NCBI RefSeq assembly: GCF_000732635.1
Contig: NZ_JPMD01000017.1
Coordinates: 1-64,000, forward strand
DNA from: Clostridium sulfidigenes
Lineage (GTDB): Bacteria > Bacillota > Clostridia > Clostridiales > Clostridiaceae
Direction of reading: 5' to 3'
DNA: 64,000 nucleotides
Shown here: piece by piece, positions 55,802 to 64,000 of the stretch
Position numbering within the stretch: the first letter of the stretch is position 1
Layout: each line of letters starts with the position of its first letter
Notes under the pieces: generated by a model
Seen by the model: only the letters and a program-made list of their open reading frames with translations
The model's database searches: none
What the model was told of the DNA's origin: nothing
Position numbers and translations under genes: made by a program

Positions 55802-56626
55802 TTAAATGAAAAGTAATAAGCTAATTGCCATTACAGCCATTCCCGCTACTAGCCCGTAGATAGATAAATGATGTTCCCCATATTCTCTTGCCGATGGAAG
55901 TAATTCATCAAGAGAAATGAATATCATAATACCAGCAACTATAGCAAAAATAATTCCAAGGGTAACATTGTTAATAAATGGCATTAGTACTAAATAACCA
56001 ATAATAGCACCTAGAGGCTCTGACAGTCCAGATAGAAAAGAATATAGAAAGGCTTTCTTTCTACTACCTGTAGCATAAAACACTGGAACTGACACTGCGA
56101 TACCCTCAGGAATATTATGAATAGCAATAGCTATTGTTATAGGTATTGCTATTGATGGCTCTTGTAATGCAGAAATAAATGTAGCCAATCCCTCTGGAAA
56201 ATTATGAATAGCTACTGCTAGTGCTGTAAGTAATCCCATTCTAAGCAATTTCTTATTATCTTTTGATGTATCTTTTAAATTATCATTTTCCGTTCCCTCT
56301 AATTCTTCAATTTTATAAATATCATGAGGATTTTCACCACTTGGTATAAGTTTGTCAATAATCGCTATAATTAACATACCAAAAAAGAAAGCTCCTACTG
56401 TAACCCAAGAACCCAATTTAAAACCAAGTTCAACGGATAATAATTTCCTAGCTTCAACAAAAATTTCTATCATAGAAACATATATCATAACTCCTGCAGA
56501 AAATCCTAAACTAATTGATAAGAATTTTGTATTGGTCTTTTTAGCAAAAAACGCAAGAGCACTTCCAATTCCTGTACATAGCCCTGCAAATAACGTTAAT
56601 GCAAAGGCAATAAAAACCTGTTCCAT
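55802..56626 (-). CDS. ZIP family metal transporter (ZupT-like)
   Basis: 274 residues, eight hydrophobic helices. Two metal-site motifs of ZupT-type ZIPs are intact: HNFPEGLATF near 142 and HNIPEGIAVSVP near 170. A charged cytosolic loop (about 95-125) lies between helices 3 and 4. It imports Zn2+, Fe2+ or Mn2+; selectivity cannot be read. A G-rich AGGGGGAAAAG site precedes the ATG. The gene starts a two-gene unit with uvsE. Confidence 0.9.
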   Translation of the reverse strand: MEQVFIAFALTLFAGLCTGIGSALAFFAKKTNTKFLSISLGFSAGVMIYVSMIEIFVEARKLLSVELGFKLGSWVTVGAFFFGMLIIAIIDKLIPSGENPHDIYKIEELEGTENDNLKDTSKDNKKLLRMGLLTALAVAIHNFPEGLATFISALQEPSIAIPITIAIAIHNIPEGIAVSVPVFYATGSRKKAFLYSFLSGLSEPLGAIIGYLVLMPFINNVTLGIIFAIVAGIMIFISLDELLPSAREYGEHHLSIYGLVAGMAVMAISLLLFI

Positions 56627-57011
56627 ATCTTTTCCCCCTAAATCCTATATTTTATTCATATACTTATTAATAATTTACACAAACTTGTTTAATCATTACA
56701 ATATCAATTAATGCAACTTTAACTAATTTTCACCATATTTAAACCTAATCATTTTCATAGGATGAATTACTCTATTTTCCTTTAATAGTATAATTATTAT
56801 ATCATAATCAATTCAAAAATCACTACTATGCTATCCTATATAAAATAATACTTATGCTAGTGTTTTAATAATTCTATTTATATTTTTGTTTATAATATGG
56901 TTATTATGTAAAAGCATACTTATGTTACAATAATATTATGTAAACTTTATTTTTATTATATAAATAATTATCAAAAAACTTTATTACACTTAAGAATAGG
57001 AGACATTAATT
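56627..57011. other. AT-rich intergenic region upstream of the creatininase gene
   Basis: 385 bp between divergent genes. A TATAAT near 56892 and the dyad TTACAATAATATTATGTAA near 56926-56944 are the only visible candidates for control sites. No ORF is supported. Confidence 0.35.
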
Positions 57012-57767
57012 ATGTACGAAAATGTTAAAATGGAAAATATGACATGGCAAGAGTTTGCAAAGAAAAAAGATGATGTAATTATATTACCAATAGGTGCTAC
57101 AGAACAACATGGCCCTCACTTACCTACCTGTGTAGATTCTGTATTAGCAAGAGAGTTTGCTTATCGCATAGCTGAAAAAATAAATGGAGTAGTTGCTCCA
57201 ACAATTTCCTATGGATATAAATCAAAACCATTAAGTGGTGGTGGCCCATTATTTCCTGGAACTATTGACTTAAATGGTGCTACATTACAAGCCTTAGTAA
57301 TGGATATTGTTGATGAATTTGTTCGTGATGGATTTACAAAAATATTTATTTTAAGTGCTCACTTTGAAAACGAAGCATTTATTGTAGAAGCTATGGATCT
57401 ATGTTCTGCAAAATATGGAGACAAGGTAAAGCTTCTTCTTACTAACTGGTGGGATCCAATGTCACCTGATGTTATTGATAAAGTTTTTGATGAAGTCCCA
57501 TTCCCAGGATGGGCTTTAGAACATGCTGCCGTTACAGAGACTTCATTAATGATGTATTTTGCACCAGAGCTTGTTAGAGAAGATAAAATATTAGATACTG
57601 AAAATGCTAGTCCTGCAACTTATTTTAGATATCCTATAGAAAAAGATATCGTTCCCGAAACTGGAATACTTGCATCAGCTAAATCCTCTTCAGCTGCAAG
57701 GGGAAAAATAATTGTAGATGACGTTATTCCAAACATTGTTAAAATAGTTAAAGAAGCTTTCAGATAA
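57012..57767 (+). CDS. Creatininase family protein
   Basis: 251 residues, creatinine amidohydrolase/MftE superfamily. Metal ligands are seen in LPIGATEQHGPHLPTCVDS near 25-43 (Glu, His, Asp), SAHFENEAF near 115 and the later Glu in HAAVTETSLMMYF near 173. Family members hydrolyse creatinine, mature mycofactocin, or act on pyrimidine/pterin intermediates, so the substrate is open. AGGAGAC precedes the ATG. No neighbouring gene suggests a pathway. Confidence 0.85.
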   Translation: MYENVKMENMTWQEFAKKKDDVIILPIGATEQHGPHLPTCVDSVLAREFAYRIAEKINGVVAPTISYGYKSKPLSGGGPLFPGTIDLNGATLQALVMDIVDEFVRDGFTKIFILSAHFENEAFIVEAMDLCSAKYGDKVKLLLTNWWDPMSPDVIDKVFDEVPFPGWALEHAAVTETSLMMYFAPELVREDKILDTENASPATYFRYPIEKDIVPETGILASAKSSSAARGKIIVDDVIPNIVKIVKEAFR

Positions 57768-57825
57768 ATTTAATAATTATCGCTTAATTTATAAAATTAT
57801 TATGCTTCTATTTAATATAATAAAA

Positions 57826-57862
57826 TTGCCTAGTATGATTTGTATACTTTCATACTAGGCAA
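57826..57862. terminator. Bidirectional terminator
   Basis: TTGCCTAGTATGA and TCATACTAGGCAA form a 13-bp stem between convergent genes; A/T-rich tracts follow on both sides. Confidence 0.82.
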
Positions 57863-57879
57863 ACTTATTTATAAAATAT

Positions 57880-58374
57880 CTAATTATCACATAAAACTAT
57901 AATTTGTGATGGTGTCGTAATTGCAGGTATGCTCTTGGTACTCATTCCATATACAACCACAAGATTTCTATTTTCTATATTGCCTAAAAAACTCTGGCCA
58001 TTTTCAAGTAATATTTGTGTTCTATTACTAATATTAAGTCTAAGTGAATCATCTCTACTGACTAATCTTCTATTGAAATGAGACACTATGACATTTTCTT
58101 TTCTTGATCTTCTGGCTATAACAATAGCTCTATACTGTGGTGGAAATATTAATGGAACAGGTGCTAATGCATCATAAAATCCAATTATATAATCGCCAGG
58201 TCTTATATTAACATGGTCTACAAAGTAAGTATCTCGGCTAACTACTAAGTTAAAATCATCATCTCTTCTTCCTCTTACTGACATTATCATTGTACATGCC
58301 GATGTGTCATTTACTGATGTTTTCATCACTTCTATACTTTTAACTACTCCTTCAACACTTAAAAATTCTTTCAC
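57880..58374 (-). CDS. Hypothetical protein
   Basis: 164 residues, beta-rich, two Cys in the whole protein, with basic/acidic clusters (RGRRDDD near 40, ARRSRKEN near 90). It looks like one or two small barrel (OB-like) units but no family is recognised. The reading frame extends upstream to an ATG at 58398, but GGAGGAATAATA stands right before the GTG at 58374, so the GTG is taken as start. Single-gene unit. Confidence 0.6.
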   Translation of the reverse strand: MKEFLSVEGVVKSIEVMKTSVNDTSACTMIMSVRGRRDDDFNLVVSRDTYFVDHVNIRPGDYIIGFYDALAPVPLIFPPQYRAIVIARRSRKENVIVSHFNRRLVSRDDSLRLNISNRTQILLENGQSFLGNIENRNLVVVYGMSTKSIPAITTPSQIIVLCDN

Positions 58375-58541
58375 TATTATTCCTCCATATAATAACATAC
58401 TGTGTTGTTATTATATTATGGATTGAAAAAACTTGTGTTACAATTTAAATATCTTCTTTAAAAATATAAAAGTAATAAAGAATGCTTTTCTACCTATTTT
58501 TTTAAATTTTAGTACAATTATGGATACACTAAAGCTAAATT

Positions 58542-60266
58542 TTACTTTACCATTCTTTTCTTATCATCAGATAAATCAAGACCTAATGTTCCACCTGGAT
58601 TCATAATATTATTTGGATCAAAATGATTTTTTAATACCTTGAATACCTCCATTTGATTTTTACCTATTTGACCTTCAAGCCAAGGGGCTGTCATCTTTCC
58701 TATTCCATGGTGATGACTCATCGCAGCTCCATACTTCTGAATATTATCAAGTATTCCATATTGATATTCTAAATACTCATCTATTTTATTCATTTTAGCT
58801 ATAAAAATAAAGTACAGATTTGCACCTTGTGGATAAACATGAGACATATGTGTCATACAAATTGTATTTGGTCTACTTTTGCAGTAAGCTCTTACTCCCT
58901 TATGAACGTAATCCATATTCTCCCAATTAACTGAACATTCAAGGGTATCAGTCATAATACCATAATCCTGTAAATCTTCTCTTAAATATGGATCTCTAAA
59001 TCTTCCGTGCTCCCATGCCTTAGTTACATATCCTGTGGTCGACATAGCTCCATACGCTTTACATATCTTATGAACCTTTTTCCTTACTACCTTTGTAAAA
59101 CATGTTTCTCCATCTGTAAATCCTAAAAACATACATCTCTCATTTGTCTTATATCCTCTTACAGTCATTATTTTATCAATAATTGTTCCTTCTACTCCAT
59201 AGAGTTTCATCATAACATCAGTTTCTTCTGGGTCTGATAATCTAAATACTGATGGAAATCCAAATTGCCCTTGCATAATCTCTCTTGCTGCATTTCTAGC
59301 ATCTTCCCAGTTCTTGAATATATAACTAAATCTCCTTTGATTTTCTGGCATGTATCTAAAAATCTTAAGAGTTACAGAAACTAATATTCCATAGGCACCT
59401 TCACTTCCCATCATGATTTCATCGATGGATGGTCCTGTAGCTAATGCAGGATACTCATCAGTTTTTATTTCTCCAGCCGGCGTGATATACTCTTGACATA
59501 TAACCATATCCTCAATCTTTCCAAAGTAGGTTGAATTCTGACCTGCTCCTCTAGTTACAACCCAGCCTCCAACTGCCGAATATTCAAAGGATTGAGGGAA
59601 ATGCCCACAGGTATATGCCCTCTTTGCACCAAAGAGTTCCTTTGCTTTATTTAATGTTTCTTCTAGTTTCGGACCTGACATACCAGCTTCTACAGTTATT
59701 GTTTGATTAATTTCATTAAAGTTAACTACCTTATTCATATGAACTCTCATATCTAAGGATACTCCACCTTTTACACACTCAACGCCTCTAGTTACAGACG
59801 AACCTCCTCCGTAAACATACACTGGTATTTTCTCTTCATTACAGTACTCAACTATTTCTTTTATGTCTTCTTTGCTTCTTGGATGTATTACTATATCAGG
59901 AATATTTTCAACGATACCTTCTCTAAGTCTCATTGAATCTATCATAGTTTTTCCATAAGCTATTTGAAGCCTTGAATAAGGGTCCATTCTTACATTATTT
60001 TCTCCTACTATGTGCTTAAAGTGAGCAATTTGACCTTCTGCTAAAGTAATCTCTTTTTCAAAATTAACCTTTTCTAAACCCATTTTTTGAGGTGTTTTAA
60101 AATCATCATCAGTCATTTCAAAGGTTTTCTTCATCAAAGTGTATAATCTAGGATTGGGATGTTTAAATTCCTTAGGGTTTCCCCATTTTAAAATAGATCT
60201 ATAGGATCCTTCTGGTGGTAAATCTTCATACCAATTTGGTGTGAAAATATCTTCATTTTTATTCAT
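58542..60266 (-). CDS. AGPS-like FAD-binding oxidoreductase
   Basis: 574 residues. PCMH/FAD_binding_4 domain (about 130-320) with YVYGGGSSVTRGV near 157, and an FAD-linked oxidase C domain that ends in the AMSHHHGIGKMTAPWLEGQIG segment near 540, like the His-rich active site of alkyldihydroxyacetonephosphate synthase. E. coli YgcU, next to the FGGY kinase gene ygcE, is a similar flavoprotein. A TTG 21 bases upstream is possible, but GGGGGAA fits ATG 60266. Substrate unknown: a glycerol-phosphate or hydroxy-acid derivative is plausible. Last gene of the cluster. Confidence 0.85.
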   Translation of the reverse strand: MNKNEDIFTPNWYEDLPPEGSYRSILKWGNPKEFKHPNPRLYTLMKKTFEMTDDDFKTPQKMGLEKVNFEKEITLAEGQIAHFKHIVGENNVRMDPYSRLQIAYGKTMIDSMRLREGIVENIPDIVIHPRSKEDIKEIVEYCNEEKIPVYVYGGGSSVTRGVECVKGGVSLDMRVHMNKVVNFNEINQTITVEAGMSGPKLEETLNKAKELFGAKRAYTCGHFPQSFEYSAVGGWVVTRGAGQNSTYFGKIEDMVICQEYITPAGEIKTDEYPALATGPSIDEIMMGSEGAYGILVSVTLKIFRYMPENQRRFSYIFKNWEDARNAAREIMQGQFGFPSVFRLSDPEETDVMMKLYGVEGTIIDKIMTVRGYKTNERCMFLGFTDGETCFTKVVRKKVHKICKAYGAMSTTGYVTKAWEHGRFRDPYLREDLQDYGIMTDTLECSVNWENMDYVHKGVRAYCKSRPNTICMTHMSHVYPQGANLYFIFIAKMNKIDEYLEYQYGILDNIQKYGAAMSHHHGIGKMTAPWLEGQIGKNQMEVFKVLKNHFDPNNIMNPGGTLGLDLSDDKKRMVK

Positions 60267-60287
60267 AAATAATTCCCCCATATACAA

Positions 60288-61844
60288 TTAAATATCTGGA
60301 TAATTTGTTATCTTTCCAATATCTGAATATAGTGATTTAAGTCTTCTATATATTCTCTTGTAAACATTCTTAAAAAGTTTTGAATATATTTCTGTATATT
60401 CTTTTTCTGGAGTAAATATTTTTTTATAATGAACCATTTTCTCAATAGCTTCATTGTAAGTTACATATATTCCTAAAGCTACAAAAGTTATAATAGCTGC
60501 TCCTAATCCTGACGTCTCATGGGTCGTAGTTTTATAAACCTTTCTATTTAACATACTGGCAGTTATTTGACAAATAGTATCACTTTGAGAGCCGCCTCCT
60601 GAAACCATTACATACTTCACTTTTTCCTTAGTCTTTCTTTCTATTTTTTCTATTCCATCTAATAATCCATAATTTATTCCTTCAATAATGGCTCGATAAA
60701 TATGGCTTCTTGTATGAACATCTCCAAAACCTATAATTGCTCCCTTTGCCTCAGGATATTTTAAACCTGGTCCCCAATATGGTTGAAGCATTAACCCATG
60801 GCATCCCGGTGGAACATCCTTTAATCTTTCATTTAATATTTCTTCATAAGAAATGCCTCTTTCTTCAGCTTCCATAGCTTCCTTTCTAGCAAATTCCCTC
60901 TTAAACCAACTAATCATCCAATACCCCCTGAAAATTTCAAATTCCGGATTATAATAACCTGGGATGCAAGCTGGATAAGCTGGCATAAACATTAAAGGCT
61001 CTATATATTTTTTTGACATAGTCTGAACTGTAGCTGTTGTTCCAAAACTTAAATTTACCCATTTTTCATTCTTACAACCTGTACCTAAGGTTTCACAACC
61101 TTTATCTGATCCTGCTGCAATAACAGGTATTCCAATCTTTAACCCTGTAACCTTTGCAACTTCTGGACTTATTTCCCCAATTCTTTCTCCCACCTCTACA
61201 AGCTGAGGTAGTTTTTCTCTTTCAACTCCCGAAATTTCCCATCTATAATCTTTATTTCCTTTTGGCCAATCTTTCTTTTTAAAATTAAAAGGTATATGTC
61301 CAATCTGAGATGCTATGGAATCTACAAAATTTCCTGTTAATTTAAAATTTAAATATCCTGAAAGTAATAAATACTTATAAGTGTTTCTCCATATTTCCGG
61401 CTGATTTTCCATTATCCAATTTGCTTTACATTTTTTCCTTGAAACCTCTATGGCTTTTTTCATTCCAATTAACCTAAAAAGAAAATCATATCTTTTACTT
61501 ATAGGTTTTTTACACTCTGCCATCCTCTGATCTAACCATATTATTGCAGGTCTTAATGCTTCCCCATTTTTATCTACATTTATTCCTGTATCTCTTTGTG
61601 TTGTTACTGATACTGCAAGTATCTCATTGAAAACAGTGGAATTATTCTCTTTTAGTGCTGTACATACATGACATACACCTTGCCACCAAATCTCTGGATC
61701 TTGTTCTGCCCATCCTGGTCTATTTGAAAAGTATGGTTGAAAGTCTAACTTCTCTTTAGCTACTAATGTACCTAATCCATTAAATATCAATGCTCTTACA
61801 CTTTGCGTCCCACAATCTATGGAGAGAACATATTTATCCTCCAT
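60288..61844 (-). CDS. FGGY family carbohydrate kinase
   Basis: 518 residues. FGGY N domain starts with LSIDCGTQSVRALIF (ATP phosphate loop, near 7-21) and WAEQDPEIWW near 45; the C domain has GGGSQSDTICQITASMLN near 428. Sugar or polyol substrate cannot be derived; glycerol, xylulose and unusual polyols are all possible. It overlaps the DUF1667 gene by 11 bp and directly precedes the AGPS-like gene, resembling the E. coli ygcE-ygcU pair. Confidence 0.88.
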   Translation of the reverse strand: MEDKYVLSIDCGTQSVRALIFNGLGTLVAKEKLDFQPYFSNRPGWAEQDPEIWWQGVCHVCTALKENNSTVFNEILAVSVTTQRDTGINVDKNGEALRPAIIWLDQRMAECKKPISKRYDFLFRLIGMKKAIEVSRKKCKANWIMENQPEIWRNTYKYLLLSGYLNFKLTGNFVDSIASQIGHIPFNFKKKDWPKGNKDYRWEISGVEREKLPQLVEVGERIGEISPEVAKVTGLKIGIPVIAAGSDKGCETLGTGCKNEKWVNLSFGTTATVQTMSKKYIEPLMFMPAYPACIPGYYNPEFEIFRGYWMISWFKREFARKEAMEAEERGISYEEILNERLKDVPPGCHGLMLQPYWGPGLKYPEAKGAIIGFGDVHTRSHIYRAIIEGINYGLLDGIEKIERKTKEKVKYVMVSGGGSQSDTICQITASMLNRKVYKTTTHETSGLGAAIITFVALGIYVTYNEAIEKMVHYKKIFTPEKEYTEIYSKLFKNVYKRIYRRLKSLYSDIGKITNYPDI

Positions 61845-62232
61845 TCGGATACTCCTCCTTTAATGTCTCAATTAAACTTGAGGTTGAAATGATATTAACT
61901 CCAGCATTTAATACATCTTCAATTATTACTTCATTTATATTAATAGGATTTGTTATCACTACTTTACTTATTTCTCTCATTACATTAAATATTTTATCCC
62001 TTGGAATCAGTCCATCAGTTCTCACCGGTAGCCTTGGCATTTCCTTATATATAGTATTTACTGTTGAAGCAATACTTCTTAATGGATTTTTAATCTCATT
62101 AATTCCAAATTCTATGCCTCTTTTGCACTTATTACCTTCCACTAATAGTTCTTCATTTTTTTCAATTATAGTAAGTTTACAACCATTAGGACACATTATA
62201 CAGGTGATTTTTTTTAACTCCACCTTATACAC
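61834..62232 (-). CDS. DUF1667 family Cys-rich protein
   Basis: 132 residues. N-terminal Cys motif C11-x2-C14-x3-C18 and C36 (TCIMCPNGCKL, then GNKCKRG) could hold an Fe-S cluster. In many anaerobes DUF1667 genes lie next to GlpA-like and FAD/NAD oxidoreductase genes, as here; role in that redox complex is inferred. Overlaps both neighbours by 8-11 bp, so it is translationally coupled. Confidence 0.88.
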   Translation of the reverse strand: MYKVELKKITCIMCPNGCKLTIIEKNEELLVEGNKCKRGIEFGINEIKNPLRSIASTVNTIYKEMPRLPVRTDGLIPRDKIFNVMREISKVVITNPININEVIIEDVLNAGVNIISTSSLIETLKEEYPNGG

Positions 62233-63508
62233 CTTCTTTAATTTTACTCATAACTAAATTTAAATTATCCATATTATTTACAGAAAATGATTTTAAGTTC
62301 AAAATTATTTTTTCCATCTCCGGAGGTTTTATTATATTATACTTTTTCATAAATACTACTTTGTTATCTAAGTAAAATTCCACTTTTACATCTTCTATTA
62401 CATCTTTACTTCTAAAGTAAATTGTTATATCTTTATCTATAAAATTTAAATCTATGCTTTGTGGTACTACATATAGAAATTCTTTTTTATCAAAGGTTAT
62501 ATCCACTAATTTTCTATAACTATTTTCTTCATAAGTTGCTGCCTGTTCTCCAGCATATTTCCCACTTTCTGATACATAATCTACTAAATCATTAACATGA
62601 AGAGAATTTCCACAGGAAAATACCCCATTTACACTTGTCCTAAAGTTATGATCTACCTTTGGTCCTTTGGTTAATGGATCAATTTCTATATTCAAACTTT
62701 CTGCTACCTCATTTTCTGGTATTAATCCTACTGATAATATTAATCCATCACACTTAATTATCTCTTCTGTTCCATCAATGAGCTTCATATTTTCGTCAAC
62801 TCTACATGTTTCGACCGCTGAAACTTTACTCTCCCCTATTACCCTAGTTACTGTATGGGATAAATGTAATGGGATATTGTAATCTTCTAAGCATTGCATA
62901 ATATTTCGGCTTAATCCTGAAGGAGTACTTTTCATTTCATAAACACCTATAACCTTGGCACCTTCCAAGGTTAACCTTCTAGCCATAATTAATCCAATAT
63001 CTCCACTTCCTAAAATCACACAGTTTTTACAAGGTAGATAACCCATGATATTTGTTAAATATTGTGCTGTTCCTGCTGAATATATGCCAGCAGGTCTATC
63101 TCCATTTATAAAAACTTGTCTAGACGTTCTCTCTCTACACCCGTTGGCTAAAACTAACGCCTTAGAGCTAACCTGAAAAACATCTTCTCTTGAATTTATT
63201 AAGGTTAATATAAAACTTTCTCCTACCTTTTCTACTTTACTTACAAATGTTGATGTATATATTGATATATCTTTTTCCATAATCTTTCTCATATATCTAT
63301 CGGCATATTCTGGTCCACTAAGTGTCTCATTGAAGGTAATTAATCCAAATCCATCATGAATACATTGTTTTAATATTCCACCTAATTTTTTTTCTCTTTC
63401 AACAATTAATGTTTTACTTCCCTTCTCATTAGATGCTAATGCTGCTGAAAGCCCCGCTGGACCTCCACCTATAACTATTACATCAAAGTGAAATTTATTG
63501 TCTTTCAT
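62225..63508 (-). CDS. FAD/NAD(P)-dependent oxidoreductase
   Basis: 427 residues, pyridine-nucleotide-disulfide oxidoreductase fold. FAD-binding VIVIGGGPAGLSAALAS near 10-26, NAD-binding VILGSGDIGLIMARRL near 164-179, and the ATP/FAD closing motif GVFSCGNSLHVNDLVD near 291-306. The redox-active Cys pair of thioredoxin reductases is absent. In place of that it likely passes electrons to the DUF1667 and GlpA-like partners. Overlaps both neighbours. Confidence 0.88.
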   Translation of the reverse strand: MKDNKFHFDVIVIGGGPAGLSAALASNEKGSKTLIVEREKKLGGILKQCIHDGFGLITFNETLSGPEYADRYMRKIMEKDISIYTSTFVSKVEKVGESFILTLINSREDVFQVSSKALVLANGCRERTSRQVFINGDRPAGIYSAGTAQYLTNIMGYLPCKNCVILGSGDIGLIMARRLTLEGAKVIGVYEMKSTPSGLSRNIMQCLEDYNIPLHLSHTVTRVIGESKVSAVETCRVDENMKLIDGTEEIIKCDGLILSVGLIPENEVAESLNIEIDPLTKGPKVDHNFRTSVNGVFSCGNSLHVNDLVDYVSESGKYAGEQAATYEENSYRKLVDITFDKKEFLYVVPQSIDLNFIDKDITIYFRSKDVIEDVKVEFYLDNKVVFMKKYNIIKPPEMEKIILNLKSFSVNNMDNLNLVMSKIKEGV

Positions 63509-64000
63509 TTAATTTCACCTCATTATCATTTATTGTGAGATTATTATATTTACTTTGGACTTTTTCTATAAGAATGTTAGAATCCTTACCTTTCTTAGTT
63601 ATTTCATCAAAACTTTTACCACATTCCTCATTAATAATCTTTAATACCTGTGGCAAACAAAAGCCTCCTTGACATCTGCCTGCCCCAGCCTTAACTCTTC
63701 TTTTTATAGCATCTACTGTATTGACTTTTATAGGACTTCTTAACGCATCTTGAACTTCACCTTTGCTTATTTCCTCGCATCTACAAATTATTTCACCATA
63801 TTCTGGTTTCTCTTTTATTAACTTAGCCCTTTCCTCAAAGGACATATTTCTTACTTGTGGTATTCCTTTTCTTATTGGATTCCAATAATCTTTTTTCTTT
63901 AACTGTATTTTTTCAGCTAATAATCTATAGGTTATATTCTCAATTTCCTCTGCTATAGCTGGTGCAGATGCAAGACCTGGTGATTGGATACCTGCTGCAT
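63495..64000 (-). CDS. GlpA-like FAD-dependent dehydrogenase with C-terminal BFD domain (5' part cut)
   Basis: Partial: the reading frame continues through the window edge (64000). The visible C-terminal 167 residues start with AAGIQSPGLASAPAIAEEIE (FAD-domain end), then NPIRKGIPQVR and a BFD-like [2Fe-2S] domain with CRCEE near the middle and GRCQGGFC, giving four ligands. This is the tail of anaerobic glycerol-3-phosphate-dehydrogenase (GlpA)-like proteins. An internal ATG at 63845 is not the true start. First gene seen of the five-gene cluster. Confidence 0.88.
   Translation of the reverse strand, partial: AAGIQSPGLASAPAIAEEIENITYRLLAEKIQLKKKDYWNPIRKGIPQVRNMSFEERAKLIKEKPEYGEIICRCEEISKGEVQDALRSPIKVNTVDAIKRRVKAGAGRCQGGFCLPQVLKIINEECGKSFDEITKKGKDSNILIEKVQSKYNNLTINDNEVKLNERQ

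Noticed and set aside
61790-62257. Plus-strand 155-codon ORF opposite the DUF1667 gene
   Set aside because: Antisense shadow of overlapping, motif-bearing genes.
63495-63845. Stand-alone BFD protein starting at ATG 63845
   Set aside because: The frame stays open to the window edge with clear GlpA-like sequence upstream, so this is the tail of a larger protein.

Overview
The window looks like chromosomal DNA of a low-GC, strictly fermentative Firmicute of the Clostridium sensu stricto type. The DNA is very AT-rich, almost every gene has a strong AGGAGG-type ribosome site, and metabolism is read through RNA switches (purine, cobalamin, cysteine T-box, SAM-I). Anaerobe-typical genes include a rubredoxin-linked reductase, RIC/ScdA, SigI-RsgI, AtoE and BFD-like Fe-S proteins. 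The species cannot be named from the sequence. No rRNA, tRNA, CRISPR array or prophage was seen.

Layout. 0-2.4 kb: guanine-riboswitch-controlled pbuX-xpt. 2.4-8.2 kb: a YhgE/Pip-type membrane protein with a TetR regulator, then an orphan PAS/GAF histidine kinase. 8.6-11.5 kb: a YtrA-type envelope-stress ABC operon with a surface lipoprotein. 11.6-14.5 kb: AtoE, a small charged helical protein and two BFD-like [2Fe-2S] proteins, one of only 58 residues. 14.7-18 kb: cobalamin riboswitch and a BtuFCD-like corrinoid importer. 18-24 kb: chemoreceptor, azoreductase-like flavoprotein, rubredoxin-reductase fusion, TspO and two unknown proteins. 24.2-26.2 kb: Cys T-box, cysE (frameshifted) and cysK. 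26.2-28.1 kb: a complete group IIC intron sitting directly behind a transcription terminator, with a decayed piece of a second one at 28.9 kb. 29-37 kb: a full methionine operon (metY, metA, hom, metF, MetH-activation domain, metH) behind two consecutive SAM-I riboswitches. 37-44 kb: CorC-like protein, heterodimeric ABC exporter, sigI-rsgI. 44.3-48.1 kb: bioYBDA under a BirA-type operator. 48.3-52.2 kb: AraC/GyrI regulator, Fnr-like regulator with RIC, and butanediol dehydrogenase with a sigma-54 promoter. 52.5-58.4 kb: sigma-54 activator, UV-damage endonuclease, ZIP transporter, creatininase-like enzyme and an unknown protein. 58.5-64 kb: a tightly overlapping redox/kinase cluster (GlpA-like dehydrogenase cut by the window end, FAD/NAD oxidoreductase, DUF1667 protein, FGGY kinase, AGPS-like flavoprotein).

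How the parts fit. Sulfur assimilation and methionine synthesis form the backbone. CysE/CysK make cysteine under tRNA-Cys control. MetA carries the Glu that favours acetyl-CoA, which suits MetY. MetF and a B12-dependent MetH with a separate activation-domain protein finish methionine, and corrinoid uptake is encoded 11 kb away under B12 control.

The most notable oddities are +1 length changes in A7-A9 tracts that break cysE, the MetH-activation gene and, less certainly, the tail of rsgI; the tandem SAM-I switches; the terminator-docked IIC intron with its neighbouring relic; a perfect 20-bp palindrome abutting the ribosome site of the ABC exporter; a sigma-54 promoter facing the butanediol dehydrogenase; and the uncharacterised AGPS-like/kinase/GlpA-like cluster.
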